Shown here: positions 6,980 to 15,400 of the stretch, in pieces
How the letters are laid out: the number at the start of each line of letters is the position of its first letter
How positions within the stretch are numbered: the first letter of the stretch is position 1
Origin: CAYNEI01 sp964396185
Lineage (GTDB): Archaea; Thermoplasmatota; SW-10-69-26
Length of the DNA stretch: 17,408 nt
Assembly: GCA_964396185.1 (NCBI GenBank)
Contig: CAYNEI010000048.1
Span: 1-17,408 of the forward strand
Reading direction: 5' to 3'
Notes under the pieces: generated by a model
Told to the model about the DNA's origin: nothing
Seen by the model: only the letters and a program-made list of their open reading frames with translations
The model's database searches: none
Translations under genes and position numbers: made by a program

Positions 6980-7097
6980 TCACGAAGGGCAACAAGAGGC
7001 TCGAAGGGCACCAAGGACCCACCGATGGCTTGATCCGACAGCCTGAACAGAGAGAGCTCTTCGTGCCCTTGGTGGCCCCTTGGTGCCCTTCGTGATC
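6978..7097. repeat. Inverted-repeat element, copy 2 (about 120 bp)
   Basis: GATCACGAAGGGCA (6978-6991) is the exact reverse complement of TGCCCTTCGTGATC (7084-7097), and the similarity continues imperfectly inward (to about 7016 and 7059). The element contains two bases of the stop codon of the S gene and fills most of the space between two convergent genes. Its middle differs entirely from that of copy 1. A bidirectional transcription-termination role is conceivable, but no T-run is present. Confidence 0.75.
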
Positions 7098-7111
7098 TAG
7101 GTCCGCCGAGG

Positions 7112-7510
7112 TCAGAAAACGGTGTTCTTCGTCTCGACCTTCACATGCTTGGGCTTGGTGATGTTCTCGGGCTCCCACTCCCAGACGCGGCGGACGTCGT
7201 TGAGGTTGATCAGGCAGTCCTTCAACCGGATGAGCTCGCCGACCTTCTGCTCGGTGAAGACACCGTGGTCGGTGAAGCGCTTGCCGATCACACCGGTGTT
7301 GAGCACGACCTCCTCCCATCCTCGGGAGTTGATCGTCGAGCCCTCCTCCACGTCGTGGAGTTTGAGCCAGCTTTCGTCGAACTTGCCTACGGTGCCTTTG
7401 AACGAGCGGTCGTCGCCCATGACGAGGACGACGCGCTTGCCCTGGAGGCGCTCGAGCATCTCGATGAGCATGGAACCGGCCTTGCCGGAGCTTGCGTTCA
7501 CGAGGGACAT
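7112..7510 (-). CDS. Divergent Sm-like (LSm) protein
   Basis: The protein has 132 aa. Residues 15-54 match an Sm1 motif (LIEMLERLQGKRVVLV, then DRSFKGTVGKFD and LKLHDV), and INLNDVRRVW (101-110) is a degenerate Sm2. Archaeal Sm proteins form hexa- or heptameric RNA-binding rings and are usually about 75 aa. This one is longer because of a segment of about 40 residues between the motifs (55-95) and a basic C-terminal tail. The Asp-x-x-Asn signature that normally contacts uridine in Sm1 is replaced by DESW, and the Sm2 Arg-Gly-Asp is absent, so canonical U-rich RNA binding is doubtful. The ATG at 7510 is exactly where a leaderless transcript from the TATA box at 7533-7540 should begin. It stands alone, convergent with the S-component gene. 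Confidence 0.75.
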   Translation of the reverse strand: MSLVNASSGKAGSMLIEMLERLQGKRVVLVMGDDRSFKGTVGKFDESWLKLHDVEEGSTINSRGWEEVVLNTGVIGKRFTDHGVFTEQKVGELIRLKDCLINLNDVRRVWEWEPENITKPKHVKVETKNTVF

Positions 7511-7532
7511 GCGGGCGCCAAGCCACCTCTTC

Positions 7533-7540
7533 TATAAAAG
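7533..7540 (-). promoter_or_regulatory. TATA box of the Sm-like gene
   Basis: The minus strand reads CTTTTATA here, close to the archaeal consensus. Its centre lies about 26-27 nt from the A of the start codon at 7510, so transcription should start at or next to the ATG (leaderless mRNA). Confidence 0.7.
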
Positions 7541-7558
7541 TCTATGGGCTCAGACTCG

Positions 7559-7861
7559 TCACGGGTCCAGCGCCTCCAGCTCCCTGGCCAAATCCTGGAT
7601 CGAGTAGCTCGAGCGGTACCCGTGGTGGACGAGGTACTGCTCCATCTCCCAGAGCGTCAAGCCTGCACGGTCGGCGGCCTCGGAGAGGGTTACCCGGCCC
7701 GCCCGGTAGGCCTGGGCTGCATGCTCCCGCGCGATCTCCTCGAACCCACGCTGGATCAGCTTGCGCATGGTGGTCGAACGGTCGTCACCCTCAGCCCGGC
7801 TCAGCTCCTCGATCTTCTTCAGGAGGTCCTCTGGCAGGCGGACGCCTACAGCCTCCCCCAT
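7559..7861 (-). CDS. UPF0175/ribbon-helix-helix-type antitoxin
   Basis: The protein has 100 aa. The N-terminus (VGVRLPEDLLKKIEELS, then STTMRKLIQRGFEEIARE, residues 5-48) has the strand-helix-helix pattern of a ribbon-helix-helix DNA-binding domain. Residues 51-90 (AYRAGRVTLSEAADRAGLT, then WEMEQYLVHHGY) match the helix-turn-helix-like segment of UPF0175 antitoxins. It would bind and neutralise the PIN toxin encoded immediately upstream and repress the operon through its DNA-binding part. The ATG overlaps the toxin stop by one base (TGATG), so translation is coupled. Most UPF0175/PIN pairs have the antitoxin first; here it is second. Both genes look intact. Confidence 0.82.
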   Translation of the reverse strand: MGEAVGVRLPEDLLKKIEELSRAEGDDRSTTMRKLIQRGFEEIAREHAAQAYRAGRVTLSEAADRAGLTLWEMEQYLVHHGYRSSYSIQDLARELEALDP

Positions 7862-8361
7862 CAGGCCACCTCCATGCGCACCTTGTCGAGGACCGCCTGG
7901 GAGAACCAGCCGACCCGCTCGAGAACATCGAGCCCGCGGTCGACCTTCTCATGGCCGATCGCCCCCCGTTTATGCAGCCCAAGCAGGATGGCCGGGGTAC
8001 CGACGCACTGGACGCCGAGGATCTCTTGCTTGGATCGGACATTGTCGTCGTCCGTTGCCAACCGATCGATCCCCTCCTGCCAGCACAGAGCGATCGCGTG
8101 GGCCTCGCCCCCGCGGACACTGAGCTTGTCGAGTTCGTCAAGGTCTTCTTGGGCCGCAGGTGCTAGGTCCACCACATGGAGATCCCCCTCATCGAGATGC
8201 CGCTCCACGACCACGGCATCGGGGTAGCCCTTCTCTTTGCCGGCCAAGACCTCGTCTCGGACCCGGGGCGGGACCTTGATCGGTCCGAACACCTGGCAAC
8301 TGGTCCCAAGGAGCGCCATCTTAGCCAGATGGATCAGGACCATCGCGTCCTTGACAAGCAC
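7861..8361 (-). CDS. DUF3368-type PIN-domain toxin (VapC-like ribonuclease)
   Basis: The protein has 166 aa from the GTG at 8361. PIN-fold acidic residues are visible: Asp5 in VKDAMVLIHLAK, Glu38 in RVRDEVLAG, Glu86 in GGEAHAIAL and Asp104-106 in LATDDDNVR. The later VGTPAILLGLHKRGAI (120-135) and the C-terminal helix WFSQAVLDKV are typical of the DUF3368 branch of PIN proteins. Such enzymes are Mg-dependent RNases that cleave tRNA or rRNA when not neutralised. The start is inferred: the frame is open for 28 more codons, but GTG 8361 sits about 26 nt from a TATA box (CTATATCA, 8391-8384), giving a leaderless message, and is just upstream of the first catalytic Asp. GTG at 8370 is an alternative. 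The gene follows the pilus operon by 71 nt but has its own promoter. Confidence 0.82.
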   Translation of the reverse strand: MLVKDAMVLIHLAKMALLGTSCQVFGPIKVPPRVRDEVLAGKEKGYPDAVVVERHLDEGDLHVVDLAPAAQEDLDELDKLSVRGGEAHAIALCWQEGIDRLATDDDNVRSKQEILGVQCVGTPAILLGLHKRGAIGHEKVDRGLDVLERVGWFSQAVLDKVRMEVA

Positions 8362-8364
8362 GCG

Positions 8365-8391
8365 TATCACATTGTGCACGATGTGATATAG
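8365..8391 (-). promoter_or_regulatory. Toxin-antitoxin promoter with overlapping palindromic operator
   Basis: TATCACAT (8365-8372 on the plus strand begins the same arm) and ATGTGATA (8381-8388) are perfect inverted arms of 8 bp, and the central GTGCAC is itself palindromic. The whole 24 bp has only one mismatched pair. The TATA-like CTATATCA (8391-8384, minus strand) overlaps one arm, and the other arm ends just upstream of the GTG start. A repressor bound here would exclude TBP, which suits autoregulation by the ribbon-helix-helix antitoxin. Confidence 0.7.
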
Positions 8392-8432
8392 CGTTTGCCG
8401 TGGCTCAACAGCGACCCCGCGGAGAGCCCCAG

Positions 8433-9077
8433 TCACGGCACGCACGGACTCGTCGTCGCTGGGATGTCCACCACGACGTACTCCTCCAGGCTGGAGCCGG
8501 TGCCCTCCACGCTGAGCCAGACGATCGCAGCGATCACGGTGCCGTCGTCGTCGAGGATGAGGCCGTCGTCGGTGCCGTCAGCGTTCGGGTCGAGGCCCGC
8601 GCACGTGTACATCTCGGCCCCGTCGTGGGAGTAGAGGTTGTCCCCGCTGGGGGTCGTGTACATGTCGGTCCCTGCCATGTCGGTGACGAAGTGCACCTGC
8701 TCGCTCCTCGGCGATGGTGTGGCCTTGCCGGCCAGGGTCGCGTTGAGATCCAGGCTGAGTTGGTGCGCGCTCTGGAACTGGCTGGCCAGATAGCCGTCCA
8801 GGTGGGCTTGGACCGAGGCTGCCGTATCGTACTGGCTGACGAGCTCGAAGAAGTCGATGGAGCGGTCCCGGGTGTTCAGGAAGAGGTCCACCAGGGGTGA
8901 GTGCTCGATCTCCGTGAGCTGGGTGTTGGCTCGGTCGAAGGCGGTGAAGGCGCCGATGGCCACGATGGCGGTGGCAGCCAGCAGGAACCCGGCCAAGAGG
9001 AGCATCTGTCCCCCGTCTGGCACAGCGTGCGCCGAGGTGCGTTGCCGGGGGGTTCGGTTGGCTTTCATGGGTCCCAC
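8433..9077 (-). CDS. Archaeal type IV pilin-like/surface protein with N-terminal membrane helix
   Basis: The protein has 214 aa. A short basic N-terminus (KANRTPRQRTSAHAV) leads to DGGQMLLLAGFLLAATAIVAIGAF, a hydrophobic helix preceded by a D-x-G-Q motif. This resembles the DRGQ-type N-termini of small pilin-like proteins found in pilus clusters of haloarchaea. The rest is a soluble domain with no recognised family; a D/G-rich stretch (LDPNADGTDDGLILDDDGT) may bind Ca2+. The GTG at 9077 is preferred because GGGAG lies 6 nt upstream; the ATG at 9068, three codons later, is also possible. It is the last gene of the pilus operon, 19 nt after the TadC-like gene, and is probably a minor pilin or assembly accessory. 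Whether it is processed by prepilin peptidase is unclear. Confidence 0.65.
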   Translation of the reverse strand: MGPMKANRTPRQRTSAHAVPDGGQMLLLAGFLLAATAIVAIGAFTAFDRANTQLTEIEHSPLVDLFLNTRDRSIDFFELVSQYDTAASVQAHLDGYLASQFQSAHQLSLDLNATLAGKATPSPRSEQVHFVTDMAGTDMYTTPSGDNLYSHDGAEMYTCAGLDPNADGTDDGLILDDDGTVIAAIVWLSVEGTGSSLEEYVVVDIPATTSPCVP

Positions 9078-9096
9078 TCACTTCTCCCTCGTCGGG

Positions 9097-11547
9097 TCAT
9101 CCGCCCAGCAGGAACCGGAAGACCACGTAGGCGATGATGGTCATGGCGAAGGCGTGCTTGAGGCCGGCCACGGGCTTGCCCTCCTCCATGGATCCAGCCA
9201 CGAACCCGCCGCCGAGGCCCTGGATGACGCTGGCGTGGAAGAAGAGGGTGCGGAACATCTGCATGTCGAACTCCTTGAAGGTGACCGACCCGATGCTCAC
9301 GCCCTCGGCTCCGGCCACCGCCTTGGAGACCTCCGGCATGAACTTGACGTTCAGGATGGCGATGACGCCAAGGAACACGAAGAAGGCGATGTAGATGATC
9401 ATCACGTAGATCTGCATCCCGCCCTTGCGCTCGGCGTCGATCATCTGGATCTCGCGGGCGTCGTCGGCCGCGGCGGTGAGCACGTCCATGACGTCGCCCC
9501 CGCTCTTGCTGGCCTCGTTGACCAGGCTCACGGTCCGGTTGACCAGCGGGGTGTCCACCCGCTCGGCGAAGGACTCGAGGGCGTCCTCGAAGCTGACCCC
9601 CCACTCGATCTGGGCGGCCATCTTCTGGATCTCCGGGGTGAGCGCCCCGTAGTTGCCCTTGCTGGACGTGATGACGGCCTGGGTAAGGGTCATGCCGGTG
9701 CGCTGGCTCTCGGCCAAGTCGCGTAGGAACTCGGGCAGGCGCTTGTCGATGGCCTGGATCCGCTTGCGCTCCCGGTTGTGGAGGTAGCCTGCAGGCCCGA
9801 TGCCGATGAGGACAGCGAACACGAAGAAGTCGGTGGAGTGCTTGGACTCCAGGCTCATGCTCCCGATGCTTGTGAGCTGGCCGGCCATGACGAGCAGCCC
9901 GAGCAGGGCGAGCACGAAGGCGATGGTGCCCGAGAAGCCGAGCACCGTGAGGCGCAGGACCTCTTGGGGCGTGTACTTCTTCTCGAAGGTGACCTGCTCG
10001 GTGGGCACCGTGCTGAACTGGCGGGTGCGGAAGTACACGGCGAGCAGGCCCACCAAGAGGAGCATGCCCATGGCCAAGAGGCCCAGGAAGGCGGCGTTGC
10101 GACCCTGGGGGCTGTCCGTGAACCCGAAGTTGACCCCGCCGAGCATGACCGCGGAGAGCAGGCCGATCACGCCGAGCACGAAGGCGCCGGCGGCGATGTA
10201 CACGTAGAGCAGGGAGCTCTCGAGATCGGTCTCGCTGTACTCGTCGTGCTCTGACTTCTCCGGGATCAGTCCCTCGAGCACGGGCACGGGGTAGAGGCCG
10301 CGTGCGAGCACGAAGACGCTGGCCGCCAGGATGGCGGCGTAGTTGAACAGGAGCCCGGTGCCGGTCTCGGTGACCGGTCCGCTCATGATGCCCAGGTCGA
10401 CCAGGAGGCTGAAGAAGACGCTGGCCGCCAGGATGCTGATGCTGACCGCGGAGACGGCTCGGCGCACGGCGTCGTGCTTGTCGTAGCTTCGAAGGCGAGC
10501 GCGCACGAGGTTGACCCCGGCCATGGCGATGAGCATCGCACCCATGGCAGGGCGGCCGAGGTCGAGGAGCTCGAGCAGGCTGGTGCTGCTGGTGAGCGCG
10601 GCCCAGAAGGCCAGCAGGGTCAACAGGAGGGCCAGCCCACCGGAGATGAGCGGCGCCAGGGCGAGCAGCTTGAGCTGCTCCTTGCGGTCTTGCGCGCTGC
10701 CGAGGTCCTCCTCGAGCTCCTCTGGGAGGGCTCGGCGCAGCCGGCTGGCCGCGTGGGTGGAGACGGTCAGGACCATGGCCGCCAGCAAGGTCGTCGCGAC
10801 GGCGGCGGCTGTCAGATCCAGCAGGAAGAGCACAGCGCCTGCCAGCGCGAGCACGATGACCGTGCCGTTGCCGGCCAATGCGAGCAAGCGCATGATCTGG
10901 CGCGAGCTCTCGGTATCGCCCCGCTCGAGCCACCGGCCGAACTCGCCCAGCTTGGGCACGCCTGCGAAGTGGTGGGACTCGATCCAAGCGCCGACGCCTG
11001 CCAGGGCGAGGATGTAGGGCGCTTGCCAGGGTTGGCCGGGTGGCAGGCCCGTGGCCAGGTAGAGGGCGATGAAGGTGAAGAAGCCCAGGATCGAGGCCCC
11101 CACGATGCGCCGGTTGGGGTTGGGGGGTTGCTCGAGCAGGAGGTGGCCCTGGGTGGCCAGGAGCACGCCGGTGCCGAGCAAGGCGGTGAACGGGCCCGTG
11201 ACCGTCGCGAAGTTCTCAGCCAGGTAGAGGGGTACCGAGCCGAGGTAGGTGACCTCGCTGATGCGGGCGAACACCGCGGCAGCCAGGAGGAGCACCACGA
11301 GCGCGCTGAGCACCGTGGTCGCGACCCCCACGGCGTACCCGGGCCCCGTGGCGCGTTGCGCATCCTCTGTCTCGGCTTCCCAGTGGTCCGGACGCACGGT
11401 GTAGAGGGCAGCGCCCAGGCCGATGAAGCCGAGCACCGCCAGCAGTGGGGACCAGGGGTCGCCGAGGGGGGCCGCGCTGGCCAGGCCAGCCACGATGGCT
11501 GTGATGGCGGATCCGGTGGAGATCTGGTTGAGCTGTCGCGTATCCAT
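9097..11547 (-). CDS. Long TadC/FlaJ-like (T2SSF) pilus assembly membrane protein
   Basis: The protein has 816 aa and is hydrophobic along most of its length, with roughly 15 or more membrane segments. The C-terminal third (about 600-740) contains the T2SSF-type cytoplasmic helical domain: LPEFLRDLAESQRTGMTLTQA, with WGVSFEDALESFAERVDTPL and NEASKSGGDVMDVL further on. Helices follow it, as in TadC, GspF and FlaJ. That domain sits on the hexameric ATPase and moves pilin subunits into the fibre. The N-terminal 550 residues are a multi-helix extension that ordinary TadC (about 300 aa) lacks; its role is unknown. The ATG starts 3 nt after the stop of the other F-type protein and has AAGGTG about 6 nt upstream. 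Two F-type proteins encoded in tandem suggest a heterodimeric platform, as in Tad systems. Confidence 0.85.
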   Translation of the reverse strand: MDTRQLNQISTGSAITAIVAGLASAAPLGDPWSPLLAVLGFIGLGAALYTVRPDHWEAETEDAQRATGPGYAVGVATTVLSALVVLLLAAAVFARISEVTYLGSVPLYLAENFATVTGPFTALLGTGVLLATQGHLLLEQPPNPNRRIVGASILGFFTFIALYLATGLPPGQPWQAPYILALAGVGAWIESHHFAGVPKLGEFGRWLERGDTESSRQIMRLLALAGNGTVIVLALAGAVLFLLDLTAAAVATTLLAAMVLTVSTHAASRLRRALPEELEEDLGSAQDRKEQLKLLALAPLISGGLALLLTLLAFWAALTSSTSLLELLDLGRPAMGAMLIAMAGVNLVRARLRSYDKHDAVRRAVSAVSISILAASVFFSLLVDLGIMSGPVTETGTGLLFNYAAILAASVFVLARGLYPVPVLEGLIPEKSEHDEYSETDLESSLLYVYIAAGAFVLGVIGLLSAVMLGGVNFGFTDSPQGRNAAFLGLLAMGMLLLVGLLAVYFRTRQFSTVPTEQVTFEKKYTPQEVLRLTVLGFSGTIAFVLALLGLLVMAGQLTSIGSMSLESKHSTDFFVFAVLIGIGPAGYLHNRERKRIQAIDKRLPEFLRDLAESQRTGMTLTQAVITSSKGNYGALTPEIQKMAAQIEWGVSFEDALESFAERVDTPLVNRTVSLVNEASKSGGDVMDVLTAAADDAREIQMIDAERKGGMQIYVMIIYIAFFVFLGVIAILNVKFMPEVSKAVAGAEGVSIGSVTFKEFDMQMFRTLFFHASVIQGLGGGFVAGSMEEGKPVAGLKHAFAMTIIAYVVFRFLLGG

Positions 11548-11550
11548 GGG

Positions 11551-12426
11551 TCACACCTTCGGGGAGATGGCTGCCAGGCCGTAGGCGAAGCCTCCGTTGG
11601 CCACGGGCAGCAGGAGGTAGACGATCATCTGGAGCAGGCGCGGGTCCGAGCCTCCCAGCATGCTCATGATGGCCATCATGACGATCAGGAACAGGGGGCC
11701 AGCCACGACGGCGGTGACGTAGGTCTCAGCCATGAGGCCCATGACCTCGACGAACTGCTTCTGCTGCTGGCGGTTCTCGAACGCGTAGCGCTCGGCCTTG
11801 CTGCTGAAGTAGCTCTTGAGGTCCCCGCCGCTGGTCACGGTGGTGATGGCACCCTGCATGACCTCGCCGAACCGCTCGCTCGGGCTGCGTCGGCTGGCGC
11901 GGTCCATGGCCTCGACGATGTCGATGCCGAGGAGCAGGTCCTTGGCGATGGCCCTTGCCTCGGTGGCCATCTCACCGTAGATCGGCTGTCCAGCCAGGGA
12001 CTCGAAGATGACGTGGACCGGCACCCCTGCCGAGGCCATGGCTGCGATGTAGTTGAGCCCGTAGGGGAGGTGGACGTCGATGTCCTTGGCCCGGGCCTTG
12101 GCCTTGGACTTCGGGGACGTGATGATGATGAGGTAGACCGCCAGCGCGAGCACGGCGGGGGTGGCCATCAGGCCGACCACGGCCATGGGGTGCCCGGCGG
12201 AGATGCCGAGCACCGGCAGGAGCACGAGGCCTGCGAAGGCGCTGAGCAGGGCGGCGACCAGGAAGGTGAGGATGGTGGAGGAGAGCGCGGACGCGATGTA
12301 GGCCTCCGAGCGCACAGGGATGCGGGCCTTGCGCAGGTCGTGGGCCAGCTCGTCGTCGTCGAGGTGGCGTGCGCTGAACGCGCCGAAGATGCGGTAGCTG
12401 GTCCGCTGGAACCCGGTCAGCGTCAA
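11551..12426 (-). CDS. TadB/FlaJ-like (T2SSF) pilus assembly membrane protein
   Basis: The protein has 291 aa. The T2SSF domain spans about 115-240: HLPYGLNYIAAMASAGVPVH, SLAGQPIYGEMATEARAIAK, DIVEAMDRASRRSPSERF and TSGGDLKSYFSSKAE. It is flanked by two membrane helices before (about 45-68 and 80-102) and two after (about 240-290). It should form the inner-membrane platform together with the longer protein encoded downstream. The start is TTG at 12426; no ATG or GTG is available in this frame near the N-terminus. It sits 4 nt after the ATPase stop, and GTGATC just upstream matches part of the extended anti-Shine-Dalgarno complement. Confidence 0.87.
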   Translation of the reverse strand: MTLTGFQRTSYRIFGAFSARHLDDDELAHDLRKARIPVRSEAYIASALSSTILTFLVAALLSAFAGLVLLPVLGISAGHPMAVVGLMATPAVLALAVYLIIITSPKSKAKARAKDIDVHLPYGLNYIAAMASAGVPVHVIFESLAGQPIYGEMATEARAIAKDLLLGIDIVEAMDRASRRSPSERFGEVMQGAITTVTSGGDLKSYFSSKAERYAFENRQQQKQFVEVMGLMAETYVTAVVAGPLFLIVMMAIMSMLGGSDPRLLQMIVYLLLPVANGGFAYGLAAISPKV

Positions 12427-12430
12427 GCGA

Positions 12431-15400
12431 TCACGTCCATGCCTCGTCCTCTTCGTCTTCTTCGTCTTCTTCGGCCTCTTCGTCGGCCTCGTCCGCGTCT
12501 AGGTCGTCCGGTTCGGACTCGGCATCGGGCTCGGCCTCAAGCTCCGTTTCGAGTTCCTCGCCGAGATCCGTGTCGAGCTGCTCGCCGACATCCTCGTCGA
12601 GGTCCTCGTCGAGACCTCCGTCGAGCGCCGCACCGAGGTCCTCCTCCAGTTCCCCATCGAGGTCCTCGTCGAACCCTTCGTCGAACTCCGCAGCGAGGTT
12701 CCCATCGAGGTCCCCATCGATCTCCCCGTCAGCGTCCATGTGGACATCCACGTCGACATCCACATCGGCATCGATACCGGGGTAGCTGGGATCCTCGAAT
12801 GGGTCGAGCTCATCGTCCTCGTCGACGCCGGCCAGGGCGCCGGCTTCCAGGGCTTCCACAGCCTCCTCGGGCAGGATCCCTAGGTCACTGTCGTCCGATG
12901 GGAGGGGGTCGCCCGCGCCAGCGTGGCTGGCGGCCAGGGCATCTTCGTCTGTGAAGTCGCCCTCGTCGAGCAGATCGTCGAGCAGGGCCTCCTCGTCACC
13001 CCGGGCTTCCTCGAGACCCAGGTCGACCTTGACCTGGTGCACGGTCTTCTCGGGCTCGGTGTAGTACGACTGCACGACCTTGGCCACGGCCTTGTAGTCC
13101 CGGACCTCGTTGTCGCGCATCCACTCGATGATGAGCGTGCGGTTCTCCATCTCGGCCTCGAGCTCGGGCCGGGAGATGTTGTTCTCCTTCTGGATCCGCT
13201 CGAGCACGTAGCTGATGCCGCTGCCCTCGAACTCGTCCGTGGTGGGATCCCACGCGAACACCTCGTTGGTCAGCAGCTCCTTGGTGTTGGGGTCCATGCC
13301 CACGAGCTCCACCAATTCCTTGGTGCGGCGGACACGCTTGCCACCGATCCGGGTCTGGATCTGGATGGCCACGATGTCCAGGGCCTCGAGCAGGGGGCGC
13401 GGGATGTTGATGGGCTCCCCCTCGAGCCGGTGGATGACCGAGCTCACCGAGTCGGCGTGCATGGTGCCGTAGGCGGCGTGGCCCGTGGCCATGGCCTGGA
13501 AAAGCACAGTGGCCTCCTCGCCACGCACCTCGCCTACGGTGATGTACTCGGGGCGCTGCCGGAGGGCGGCCTTGAGCAGCTGGAACATGTCGATCTCGCC
13601 GGCCTGGTGGCCCCGGTCGTCCCGGGGACCGAACCCGCTGCGGGTGGTGCCCGGGATCCAGTTGGGGTGCGGGAGGTTGAGCTCGCGCGTATCCTCGATG
13701 CTCACGATCTTCATCTGGGGCGGGATGAACAGGAGCACCGCGTTGAGCGCGGTGGTCTTCCCTGAGGCGGTCCCGCCGGCGATCATCATGCTGGCCCCGT
13801 GCTGGATGGCCATCCAGAAGTAGGCGAGCATCTCCGGGCTCATGGTCCCGAAGCGGATCAGGTCCGGTGGCGTGAAGGGCTCGTCCCGGAACTTCCGGAT
13901 CGTGAACGTGGACCCGCTGGCGGTCACCTCGCGCGCCAGGGTCGCGTTCAGACGCGAGCCGTCTGGCAGCCGGGCATCCAGCAGGGGATCGGCGATGCTG
14001 ATGTGCTTGCCCGAGCGCTGGGCGAGCTTGATGACGAAGGAGTCCAGCTCGGTGTCCTCCTCGTACACGACGGTGGAGGCCATGGACTCGTACTTGCGGT
14101 GGTACAGGAAGATCGGGATGTCTGCACCATCGCACGAGATGTCCTCGATCATCGTGTCGCGCATGATGATGTCGAGCTTGCCGAAGCCCAGGAAGTCCCG
14201 GACCACGTAGTACGTCAGACGCATGCGAGCGGACTCATCGACCTCGATGGAGTAGTCGTGGATGACCTGGTCGGTGAGCTCGATGAGCATCGCCTCGGCC
14301 TCCTCGTTCGAGAGCCGGGAGAGGCCAACGTCCAGGACATCGATGATCGTCTCCTCGATGAACTCGAGGATCTTCTCTTCGCGGTCCGAGAGCTCGGGCT
14401 CGATGACCTCGTAGAGGTACTGGTGATCGTCCTCGTCGTAGGAGATGCGGACGTAGCCGTAGGGCTCGTAGACCGGGTAGATCTCGACCTCCCGCCGGCT
14501 GCTCTCCTCCTCGAAGTGCTCGGCCAGGCGGGCATCCAGATCACCCTCGCTTTCCTCGAGCTCATCCGGCTCAGTGTCCAGCGCGGCTGCGATCTGCTCC
14601 GGGGAGGCCTGGGCCAACCCGTCCTCTTCCGCGAGCTCCGGGTCAGCGAGCTCGGCGTCCAGGTTGGAGGCCTCCATGCCCTCGAGGGCCTCAGCTCCCA
14701 GGGCGCCGTAGTCGTCCTCAGGCTCGTTCGTGGGTGTGGGTTCTGCAGCGTCGAACGGCTCCTCGAACCCGGTGAACTCGCCGTCCAGGGAGTCCTCAAG
14801 CGGTGGCTGTTCGGCCGCTGGAGCCTCGTCGGCCTCGTCGAGGTCGAGGGGCTCGTGCTCGGTGGTGGGCGCCGCAGCGGACGCCTCGGCGGGCTCGGCC
14901 TCCGGAGAGGACCAGGGGTCAGCCTCCTCCGGCGTCTCTTCGGGCGTCCACGGGTCAGCCTCCTCAGGCGTCTCTTCGGGCGTCCACGGGTCAGCCTCCT
15001 CCGGCGTCTCTTGGGGCCCCCACGGGTCCGGGTCCTCCGAGGTCTCCTCGAACGTCGNNNNNNNNNNNNNNNNNNNNNNNNNNNNNNNNNNNNNNNNNNN
15101 NNNNNNNNNNNNNNNNNNNNNNNNNNNNNNNNNNNNNNNNNNNNNNNNNNNNNNNNNGGCGTCTCTTGGGGCCCCCACGGGTCCGGGTCCTCCGAGGTCT
15201 CCTCGAACGTCGAGGAGGGTGGGTCGCCAGGGGCATCGGGGGAGGTGAGCAGGGAGTCCAGGGCGTCACGGTCCAGGCCTTGGAAGGCCGAGGCGGCCTC
15301 GGTGGCCGGATCGTGATCCTCGGCACCGGTGAGACCTGGCTCGGTCCCGTCGGGCTCGAAGACCACCTCAGAGCCATCCAGGTGCACGCCAACGCCGTCA

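Noticed and set aside
6301..7097. CRISPR array or insertion sequence from the repeated CTTCGTG units
   Set aside because: There are only two units about 560 bp apart, each internally palindromic, without regular spacers and without a transposase gene.
9065..10987. Second minus-strand frame of 640 codons overlapping the TadC-like gene
   Set aside because: Arg/His/Pro-rich shadow; the other frame has membrane helices and the T2SSF motif.
10474..12954. Plus-strand open frame of 826 codons across the pilus platform genes
   Set aside because: Low-complexity His/Gly/Gln/Arg-rich translation with no domain. The minus strand here carries two T2SSF proteins and the ATPase tail.
13799..15316. Plus-strand open frame opposite the ATPase gene
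   Set aside because: It is a mirror of the acidic repeats and the ATPase core in the wrong strand, and it reads through the N run.
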